Shown here in pieces: positions 6,725-13,219 of a stretch of DNA of 27,158 bases. The translations under genes were made by a program, and so were the position numbers. The stretch's first letter is position 1, and the number at the start of each line of letters is the position of its first letter. The notes under the pieces are model-generated. The model was not told where the DNA came from. It ran no database searches and was given only the letters and a program-made list of their open reading frames with translations. This DNA comes from Desulfurococcales archaeon. GTDB taxonomy: Archaea > Thermoproteota > Thermoprotei_A > Sulfolobales > NBVN01. Location of the stretch: positions 1 through 27,158 of the forward strand of contig JALWQN010000036.1 of the NCBI GenBank assembly GCA_027083115.1, read 5' to 3'.

Positions 6725-9700
6725 TCACTCTACAGGGGCGTAGCAACCGGGTCTTTTCTCGTATATGTCTCCAACTCTTCTTAAGTTCCTTAAGACCTTC
6801 TCTAAGCTGCTGTCGTCAATTCCTTCGTCTTGGGCGGCCTTCTTTAATCTCTTTATTTTGATGCAACCGTAACCGCTTTCCTCAGCTAATTCCTTAATTA
6901 AGTTAAGCACCGTTATTTCCTTCTCCCTCATGCTCTTGGGTTTCCCAACAAGGATGGTGTCTATATCTAGGACTCCTGTCTCAACATCCATACCCACCTT
7001 CTCAAGCATGGTGTTCATGAGCCTAACAGCTTCTGCAGCATCCTCAGCACTCACTCTATCTTTAAGAGCCATTCTTGCGTGAGCCTCAGCCAACCTAATT
7101 AGTGCCTCAAGCTGCCTTGTCGTTATTGCTAGCGGGGCGTCTTCCCTCTCAGCACTCTTCTTCCTTAGCTCAATGTAGTATTCCCTTATGATGTCTTCAG
7201 CCTCAGGAGTTAGTACGGGCTTAACGTTCTTCCTAGCGTAAGCAATGTATTTCCTCAGTAAGGGCGGCTCGATCTCTGGAACTATTTCGCCCTGCTTCTC
7301 GTGAGCCCTCAAAACATACCGCACTAGGGACTCATCCCGCCTTATTTCAGCGATGTCCTTGAGAATAAATATGAGGTCAAATCTCGATAGAATAGTTACT
7401 GGTAGGTTTATGTTGCCGGCTAACCCCTCACTAGGTATGTAGCGACCTCTCTTGGGGTTCCCTGCAGCCAGTACTGAGGCCCTAGCATTAAGTCTCGCCA
7501 CAATCCCGGCCTTAGCAATACTTACGGTATTATGTAGTATGGCGCCATGAGAGATGAAGAGATGATGGGGCTCCACAGTAACGTCATAAACCCAGGTCTC
7601 TCCCTCGCCATTAATGTGCTCTACCTTAACGACCTTCATAGACCTCAATATGGGGTCAGTCCCTATTGCCTCAGAAACCTTAATTAAGTATAGGGTTTCT
7701 CCCTCCTCCCTAACCTCAGTGATTACTGAGCTCCAACCCACCCTTAAAAGCAGGTCCTGTAGGTCCTCAGCCAGACCTCTCGAGTTAGCTAGTAGGGCGG
7801 AGCCCTCCTTAATTTCTCCTTCATCAAGCGTGAAGTTACTGAGGAAATCATTAATAGCTTCATCACTGGCTGAGTAAAGGATTGAGGGAACCCGGTCTAA
7901 CTTACTGAATAACTCAGGCATGTACTTCCCTAGTACTGTAGGGATTGAGTCATCATCAACCATTAATTTAGCCGGCGATTTTTGCTTAACTCTCGGGCTC
8001 TTCAGCAAGTTATTGAGTTCTTTAAGCAATTCCCTGCCTTTACTACCTAAGTCTATCTCGATCGAGTCGTCCTTAACGGCCATCCTTAATTTGTTTCTTA
8101 GGACTGCAGCCAGTAACTTAAGGAATTCCTTAATGCTTACGTCACCCGAACCTAATGTATTCTGTAAGTCGTTCCATTCCTTATCCTTAAGTAACTTAGG
8201 TGTTTTTGGGGACGCAGGTATTAGGTCGCCGGCCTTAACTTTCTCAGCATCAATGATTTCAAGCTTACTGCCTCTCAATACTGGCGTGGGGTGGTCTGGC
8301 GTGACCTTAATTACCCTGCCATTACTGAAGTAAATAATTATGAATTCGTTCGGTGCCTTATGCCTGCTGACTCTATCTGCCTTAACCACCTTTACCTTCC
8401 CTGAAGACGGGTCATAACCTACTAGGTAAACGTCATCAACAGGAAGTATTTCTGTCTCCTCACCAAACCTCACCTTATTTCTGTTCTTCTCTATTAAAGA
8501 ATCGACGAAGTCACCTATCCTTACCTTAACACCATCACCTAAGAGGAGTTCGAAGTCCTTATGATAGCTTCCTTGCTCCATTGCTTCATGAATAGCTACC
8601 CTATCTTCCTCCCTCATTTTATCTATCTCGTCAATAGCGACGACACCGCCATCCCCTAGAACCATAGCGCCGGCCTCAAGGAAGTACTCACCTGTCTGCT
8701 TATCCTTAATTACGGTTGCCGTAAGTCCTGCCGCACTAGATCCCTTGCCTGTCGTGTATATTCCTCTTGGAGCAATCCTAGCTACGTACTGAAGGATCTG
8801 GCTATTATGTAGGAACATATAGCCTGAGCCCCCAACAAAGTTCTCGTTATCCTCTACGGAGATGTCGTAGACGTACTCGTGTTTCTTCGGCTCTATTTCC
8901 GTGGTCCTGACCTTCTTTATTGATTGTATAACATCCCAAAAAACGAAGTCCGCACTAAGTAGGGTGTTTGACTCACTGATTATGGTTTGAGTAGACCCCT
9001 TAACGTTGGTGAGAGCTGTATGACTTGACTTCGAAGTAGTCCTCCCTGAATTGGCTTGATTCAATAGGGTTACGGTGCCTGCAGCGGCCGTGCCTCCGCC
9101 ACTAATGATGTTCATTAATTCTTTTTGTTTGGTTGGCTGGTTCTTTCGGTAAGGGAATTGCCTTAAGGCAGGTACCGGTAGCTTCATCCTTAATGCCTCA
9201 TAGGGTTTGACAGGCATTAAGGTATTCCCAACTAGAGCTATGAGGCTGTGGTTCTCCGTAATAACTGCCGTGCGTCCAGCTTTTGTCTTAACGATAAGTA
9301 CCTCATCAGGCGCATTATGCCTGATTAGTGCCTTAACCCGCTTTATTTCTGGCCTTAGCGTTTCAGGGGATAATGAGAGAGTGTATAATTCGGTCCCGAC
9401 TTCACTCAGGTGCAGGATTTCTGTGTCTCCCTCTCTTTTCACTAGCTCGCTGTATGTACTCATGTATTTATCAACGATATCGCCTATGGGTTCGTAAGAA
9501 ATTTCTCCTGACTTATTTATCAGGAGTATTGGTTCACTATAGGTTAAGCTTTTTGCGGTTCCGGGATCACCTAGTAATAGCACATGTATGTCGCCCCTAA
9601 TTTTTGTTCCGTCTAGAGCTACCTTAGGCACACCACCGAAGAGAAGTAAGGCCACAGCTTCCTTAATGTCCCACATTCCATAGATCGTTGGGGCTATGCT

Positions 9701-10690
9701 AGCGATTACTTTCCTCCTTATTAATGGGTCACGAGCTAAGGATAGTATTTGGTCCTCGTCCTCTGGACTTAACTTAACTTCCTCAAGAAATCTCTGAGCA
9801 ACTATGACATTGTTCGCATCTATATACATGGAGAAAACGGGCTTCGCTATTTTCCCGGTGTTCAGGAGCCTCACGATACCTATTATGGTGACTCTATCTC
9901 CCGGCCTGGCCGCATCAACTAGGTCGTCAGTAAGCACAACCTCTATGGACCTAGGTATTTGGCCGGCAGGTATTTCCTCAGGCTTTTCCTGAATAACTAT
10001 CATCTGCCAGTCTCTGTACTTTGATTTCTCAGGTATTAGTTTAAAGATGCCTCTGTACCCTCTCTTACCCCCTCCTTCCTCTTCACTTAATTCCCTGCTG
10101 ACGCACACAGGACAGTAAGTTGGTTTATCTAGGGACTGACCCACTTCTTCGCCCTCGCCAGGAGGCCACTCGAACTCATGACTCTCTCCTGAAGGAAGGA
10201 TGTGTTGGTATAGGGCCTTATAGAGCTTCTGCCTTGGTGGTGTCGCCCTAACAATTATTCCCTCCACCTGAATTAGCTTGTTTATGTGTTCGCTCCTTAA
10301 GTTCCTTATAGGTACTGTCTTCACCCAGCCGCTTAACCTTGGATAGAACTTGTAGACCTTCTGAACGTACTCAGGATTCTCATCCTTAACTAACTCCCTT
10401 ACGCTCTCGCTTAAGGCTTTAAGGGCCTCATCAGGGTCCTGCTCTATTAAGTCAGCCAGGTGAGGGTCGAAGCTAAGTAGGTCTTCGTAATCTATAAGTA
10501 GGGACTTCCCTTCATTAATTATCATGTCCCTAACTCTTTCCCTGTACTTGTACCTACCCCTCGAGTCCTTGAAGTTCTTGAGGAAGGACGTGAAGAGCAT
10601 CTGGAGGGGTTCGGCAGAAGAGGGCTCCTCCACTTCCTCACCCTTTAGTTCAGTCTCAGTCAGCTCCAAGCACCTCCCGAAGCCACTCAC
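6725..10690 (-). CDS. mcm: Replicative helicase MCM precursor with two inteins
   Basis: The 1321-residue precursor would splice to about 725 residues. Extein 1 (1-380) holds the N-terminal DNA-binding domain, with a zinc site at H163, H171, C193 and C196, and ends in the Walker A motif GDPGTAK. Extein 2 (630-707) starts SQILQYVA and holds Walker B DEIDKM at 687-692. Extein 3 (1055-1321) starts TVSIAKAG and includes the arginine-finger segment LSRFDLIF and the C-terminal winged helix. The intein ends fall exactly at conserved motif borders. The start is uncertain: GTG at 10690 has no clear ribosome binding site, while a TTG at 10669 follows GGGAGGTG closely. It overlaps the upstream GINS gene by 35 bases, giving a GINS-MCM operon as in other crenarchaea. 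Confidence 0.96.
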   Translation of the reverse strand: MSGFGRCLELTETELKGEEVEEPSSAEPLQMLFTSFLKNFKDSRGRYKYRERVRDMIINEGKSLLIDYEDLLSFDPHLADLIEQDPDEALKALSESVRELVKDENPEYVQKVYKFYPRLSGWVKTVPIRNLRSEHINKLIQVEGIIVRATPPRQKLYKALYQHILPSGESHEFEWPPGEGEEVGQSLDKPTYCPVCVSRELSEEEGGGKRGYRGIFKLIPEKSKYRDWQMIVIQEKPEEIPAGQIPRSIEVVLTDDLVDAARPGDRVTIIGIVRLLNTGKIAKPVFSMYIDANNVIVAQRFLEEVKLSPEDEDQILSLARDPLIRRKVIASIAPTIYGMWDIKEAVALLLFGGVPKVALDGTKIRGDIHVLLLGDPGTAKSLTYSEPILLINKSGEISYEPIGDIVDKYMSTYSELVKREGDTEILHLSEVGTELYTLSLSPETLRPEIKRVKALIRHNAPDEVLIVKTKAGRTAVITENHSLIALVGNTLMPVKPYEALRMKLPVPALRQFPYRKNQPTKQKELMNIISGGGTAAAGTVTLLNQANSGRTTSKSSHTALTNVKGSTQTIISESNTLLSADFVFWDVIQSIKKVRTTEIEPKKHEYVYDISVEDNENFVGGSGYMFLHNSQILQYVARIAPRGIYTTGKGSSAAGLTATVIKDKQTGEYFLEAGAMVLGDGGVVAIDEIDKMREEDRVAIHEAMEQGSYHKDFELLLGDGVKVRIGDFVDSLIEKNRNKVRFGEETEILPVDDVYLVGYDPSSGKVKVVKADRVSRHKAPNEFIIIYFSNGRVIKVTPDHPTPVLRGSKLEIIDAEKVKAGDLIPASPKTPKLLKDKEWNDLQNTLGSGDVSIKEFLKLLAAVLRNKLRMAVKDDSIEIDLGSKGRELLKELNNLLKSPRVKQKSPAKLMVDDDSIPTVLGKYMPELFSKLDRVPSILYSASDEAINDFLSNFTLDEGEIKEGSALLANSRGLAEDLQDLLLRVGWSSVITEVREEGETLYLIKVSEAIGTDPILRSMKVVKVEHINGEGETWVYDVTVEPHHLFISHGAILHNTVSIAKAGIVARLNARASVLAAGNPKRGRYIPSEGLAGNINLPVTILSRFDLIFILKDIAEIRRDESLVRYVLRAHEKQGEIVPEIEPPLLRKYIAYARKNVKPVLTPEAEDIIREYYIELRKKSAEREDAPLAITTRQLEALIRLAEAHARMALKDRVSAEDAAEAVRLMNTMLEKVGMDVETGVLDIDTILVGKPKSMREKEITVLNLIKELAEESGYGCIKIKRLKKAAQDEGIDDSSLEKVLRNLRRVGDIYEKRPGCYAPVE
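7529..8569 (-). other. MCM intein 2 (after Walker B), with degenerate homing endonuclease
   Basis: This 347-residue intein interrupts EAMEQG/TVSIAKAG. It starts with Ser (SYHKDFELLLGDGVKV) and ends ISHGAILHN followed by Thr as the +1 residue. Block B is visible as VIKVTPDHP, and block F as TWVYDVTVEPHHLFIS. Between them lies the remnant of a LAGLIDADG (DOD) endonuclease. The first motif region reads LAAVLRNKLRM without an acidic catalytic residue. The second reads FLSNFTLDEGEI where an intact copy would have a GLFDADG-type motif. Downstream SRGLAEDLQDLLLRVG still matches the fold. Splicing residues look intact, so splicing is expected but homing activity is not. Confidence 0.9.
8804..9550 (-). 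other. MCM intein 1 (inside Walker A), mini-intein without endonuclease
   Basis: This 249-residue intein splits the Walker A motif between Lys380 and the catalytic-site Ser (GDPGTAK/SQILQYVA). It starts SLTYSEPILLINKSGE, so residue 1 is Ser, and ends with His-Asn before Ser +1. Block B is TAVITENHSL (TxxH), and block F is YVYDISVEDNENFVGG. No DOD endonuclease motif is present. In its place, roughly residues 140-200 form a low-complexity Gly/Ser/Thr/Asn-rich linker (GGGTAAAGTV, SGRTTSKSSHT). The following FVFWDVIQSI matches the strand that usually resumes the splicing domain after the endonuclease. The ATPase cannot function until it is removed. Confidence 0.9.
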
Positions 10691-11198
10691 TTATTACGTC
10701 ACTTAAGGCATTAAGGAGAACCCTTTCTTCAGGAAGTATCTTATCCATGAATTCACTGACTTCCCCCTTCAGGAAAGCTATCTGAACAAGCTTTCTTAAC
10801 CTGATCCTGACGAGGTCTGAGACGTTGCTCTCCAGCCTCATCTTTCTTAAAGCATCTTCAGAGGTCTTAATAGGTGATTCCTTAAATTCCTTAAGTAGTT
10901 CCTTAACCTCCATGTAGAACCTCTCCTTAAGTGGTGAGAACTCACCGCTCTTCAGGCTCTTCTCAACCATTAAGTACTTTCCTACTTCAGCATCACTTAA
11001 TTTCTGCTCCCTCAAATCAGCGTAACCGGCCTTAATGAGTTCCTTAACTAACCATAGGGGCAGGCTTGCCTCATCACCCTTAGCGAAGGTCTCCCATCCT
11101 CCCTCAACCCTAACCCTACCTAAGTCCTTAAGGATAGCTACCCTAGTAGGTGATAGTTCTTGGTAGGCCTCAGCCAAATCAATCAGTTCCTTAAGCAT
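10656..11198 (-). CDS. GINS complex subunit, Gins23-like
   Basis: From the ATG at 11198 the product is 180 residues. A small beta-rich B domain comes first: GRVRVEGGWETFAKGDEASL followed by LPLWLVKEL. The helical A domain follows (ERFYMEVKELLKEF, VRIRLRKLVQIAF). B-then-A order is that of Psf2/Psf3, so Gins23 fits better than Gins15. GINS bridges the MCM ring and a GAN/Cdc45-like protein in the archaeal replicative helicase. A GTG at 11213 is an alternative start, but the GGGAG ribosome binding site lies between it and the ATG. The 3' end overlaps mcm by 35 bases, consistent with the conserved crenarchaeal gins23-mcm operon. A TATA-like TTTAAA at about 11238-11243 precedes it. Confidence 0.8.
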   Translation of the reverse strand: MLKELIDLAEAYQELSPTRVAILKDLGRVRVEGGWETFAKGDEASLPLWLVKELIKAGYADLREQKLSDAEVGKYLMVEKSLKSGEFSPLKERFYMEVKELLKEFKESPIKTSEDALRKMRLESNVSDLVRIRLRKLVQIAFLKGEVSEFMDKILPEERVLLNALSDVISEWLREVLGAD

Positions 11199-11419
11199 AA
11201 TTCCTTCTCCCACTAATGAGCTAATGGATTAGAAATCATTTAAGGATGAACCAACAAGCCTATAGCGAGCTCCAAAAGATCTTAGGGAATACTTCTTCAT
11301 GAATGAAATTGCTTATTACGTACGTGTGCGGTAATACATCCTTCCTGGATAGGGAGTTAAATAAATCACTTAATCGCTTAATGTTTTAGGAACTCATTAT
11401 TAATTCCTTAATAACACTT

Positions 11420-11480
11420 GATATGGGATGAAGTCAGGTCGCCAGCTGATAGGTGATGAGGGCTCGTGTTACTGACCACC
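11420..11480 (+). ncRNA. C/D box guide sRNA
   Basis: All four boxes of a two-guide archaeal C/D sRNA are in order: C box GGGATGA (11425-11431), D' box CTGA (11446-11449), C' box GTGATGA (11453-11459) and D box CTGA (11472-11475). The guide spacers are 14 bases (AGTCAGGTCGCCAG) and 12 bases (GGGCTCGTGTTA), and D' and C' are three bases apart, all within normal limits. By the D-plus-five rule the predicted targets contain CTGGCGACC and TAACACGAGC. I did not place either target. The rest of 11199-11559 shows only the promoter of the GINS operon and AT-rich sequence. Confidence 0.85.
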
Positions 11481-11559
11481 AACAATAGTATTTTCTCTAC
11501 TGTCGTTCCTTAAGCGAGTACGTGTTAACGAAGGAATTAACTAGGTTGAAGGGCAGGTG

Positions 11560-11659
<100 letters not shown>

Positions 11660-11684
11660 TCTAGATAAGTGAATAGATCAAGGG

Positions 11685-11692
11685 TTTTAAGG
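11685..11692 (-). promoter_or_regulatory. TATA box of tRNA-Lys
   Basis: Leftward the sequence reads CCTTAAAACC, centred about 30 bases before the first tRNA base, the usual spacing for an archaeal tRNA gene. Confidence 0.6.
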
Positions 11693-11769
11693 TTTATCAT
11701 TTAGTGGGCAGTAATATTCTTGATGTTTGGTGGAAGCGTTTACATATGTTGGTTGTTGGTTATTGTTTG

Positions 11770-11925
11770 GGTGTGGGGCCTTATGGGTGATGGGAGCTGT
11801 GCTCCAAGCTCTAGGGGTGACCTCCGTGGATGGGAGGCTCATGCCGTTAGCCTCGACAGTCACCCATGACCCAATGATTGAGGAGGCGAGGCGGAACTCC
11901 CCAGGTAAGACCATAAACCCATATA
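11770..11925 (+). ncRNA. Candidate structured RNA of unknown family
   Basis: Between tRNA-Lys and the 116-residue gene there is no convincing protein, but a GC-rich block can fold into a multi-arm structure. A closing stem pairs TTATGG (11781-11786) with CCATAA (11911-11916). A hairpin GGAGC-TGT-GCTCC lies at 11793-11805. A long arm pairs GGGTGAC (11814-11820) with GTCACCC (11858-11864) and encloses an AGGCT/AGCCT hairpin. A GGAG/CTCC hairpin lies at 11882-11900. A TATA-like TTTACATATG at about 11739-11748 would favour plus-strand transcription from near 11770; an ATATAAAA at 11921-11928 could drive the opposite strand. I could not match it to RNase P or SRP RNA signatures. Confidence 0.4.
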
Positions 11926-11967
11926 AAATGACTGGAATGAACACCTAAGGAGAAACGGAAGCATTAG

Positions 11968-12318
11968 TTACTGAACAAGCATGAATTCGGGAGGTTTCTC
12001 CAAATTAATTATTGGGATCGTGACGTAACCTGTTCTAGATCCTTTACTGAACTCTATGTGTTCTCCCGCCTCATCGCTTCTTAAGAGCACGTAATTCTGG
12101 TCTTCAGGCAACTCTCCTGAAGTATCGCTGTAGAAGTAGAGGAGAGGCATCCCATACATCTTGTAGAAATCCCTGAAGACGGCTAGGATCCCATAAACAT
12201 AGTGACCGTTCCTCCTAAACCTAAGGATGAAGGTGGGCTGACCCATGGCTATGCTTGATGCTGCAAGCCTAACTAAGTCGTTAAAGCTCTTTAGCTCAAC
12301 GCCCACAACCTTCTCCAT
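11968..12318 (-). CDS. 116-residue hypothetical protein
   Basis: Function not recognised. The protein is a single small alpha/beta domain. It has an N-terminal helix (VELKSFNDLVRLAASSIAMG), strands TFILRFRRNGHYVYGILAVF and MPLLYFYSD, and an acidic stretch LPEDQNYVLLRSDEAGEH before a TGYVTIPIINL strand. There are no cysteines, signal peptide or membrane segments. The ATG at 12318 has an AAGGTG ribosome binding site about eight bases upstream, and a TATTTAATA box lies roughly 35 bases further upstream, so it is a real, separately promoted gene. It is leftward like its neighbours, 81 bases after the nitrilase-fold gene's stop. Confidence 0.65.
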   Translation of the reverse strand: MEKVVGVELKSFNDLVRLAASSIAMGQPTFILRFRRNGHYVYGILAVFRDFYKMYGMPLLYFYSDTSGELPEDQNYVLLRSDEAGEHIEFSKGSRTGYVTIPIINLEKPPEFMLVQ

Positions 12319-12399
12319 AAATCACACCTTAACGTGAATGTGTTCTTAAAGCTATTAAATAAGATTTCACTCCTAACATCTTAAGTAAGTGCTGGGGAA

Positions 12400-13218
12400 T
12401 CACTGTTGCTTAAGGTAAAAATTTGTTAGGAGATGTTCCTTAATTAACTTCAGGTAACGCCTAGTTAGGTCCAAATTATAGACCTTTCCCGTGGGAGGTA
12501 TCTCAACCTCAAAGATGTTTGGTTCAGGGGATTCAGATACCTCAGCAAGTTTTCCGTCACTCCTAACTATGTAGGTCGGTTGCTGGATGCTTCCTGCTTC
12601 CGCATAACCCCCCACGCCTATTAAAGGCAGCCTGTTCTCCCTAGCTCTAGCCATAGCTAACGATAATGTCATTTCCGGGTCCCTACCAGTGATTAGTGGG
12701 GGGTTAACAGCCACTATTGCGTCGCCCCTCTTAAATAAGCACATCCTACATACTTCAGGAACCTCTAAGTCATTAAGTATCGAGAAACATAGGTTTATGT
12801 TCCCTATCTTCAGCACCTCATACTCAGGGCCGCTAGAGATCGTGTTGGTTGCCGGAACTATTTCTCTCCCAGTAAATATTGGTAGGCCAACTGGGGGAAG
12901 AATTACGTTAGTTATGTATAGCTTATTGCCAGCTCTTCTCAGTACGGGGGACAGAATTAACGTGATTCCGCGCCTTCTGCTAAGGAAAGAAAGCTTGTTG
13001 AGTAAGGTGTTTAGGTTGTTTCTGTAGCTACTGTACTTTCTTCTCCCAACGAGCACTTCATGTAGGGGCTTAACTGGCGGAGAAGTTATGAGAGTAGTTA
13101 CCCTACTGCTTATGTGTTCGGCTGTCTCCTCAACTAACTTAACGTACTCCCTGACACTAACTCCTAAATCAATACGTGCTACAGCAAGAATCGCCCTTTT
13201 GTTGTCCTGTGTACTCAA
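12400..13218 (-). CDS. Nitrilase-superfamily fold protein lacking the catalytic cysteine
   Basis: The 272-residue protein follows the carbon-nitrogen hydrolase fold order. The core segment INLCFSILNDLEVPEVCR at 141-158 aligns with the active-site strand and turn of nitrilases, normally ending ICYDxxFPExxR. The nucleophile position is Leu148 instead of Cys, and the Glu and Lys of the triad are not evident. The later AVNPPLITGRDPEMTLSLAMARARENRLPLIGVGG fits the family's ARAxEN motif region. It is therefore probably a non-enzymatic relative. The TTG start at 13218 lies one base after the reverse gyrase stop, with an AGGAGGT ribosome binding site inside the gyrase 3' end, so translation is coupled to reverse gyrase. 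Confidence 0.72.
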   Translation of the reverse strand: MSTQDNKRAILAVARIDLGVSVREYVKLVEETAEHISSRVTTLITSPPVKPLHEVLVGRRKYSSYRNNLNTLLNKLSFLSRRRGITLILSPVLRRAGNKLYITNVILPPVGLPIFTGREIVPATNTISSGPEYEVLKIGNINLCFSILNDLEVPEVCRMCLFKRGDAIVAVNPPLITGRDPEMTLSLAMARARENRLPLIGVGGYAEAGSIQQPTYIVRSDGKLAEVSESPEPNIFEVEIPPTGKVYNLDLTRRYLKLIKEHLLTNFYLKQQ

Positions 13219-13219
13219 C

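Noticed and set aside
11770..11925. Assignment as RNase P RNA or SRP RNA
   Set aside because: I looked for the P4 strands of RNase P and the SRP helix 8 tetraloop and flanking AGCA loop and could not place them, so no family name is given.
11687..11948. Open frames on both strands (85 and 73 residues)
   Set aside because: Both strands are open over the same GC-rich hairpin block, no family pattern is present and codon choice is unlike neighbours. A structured RNA explains it better.
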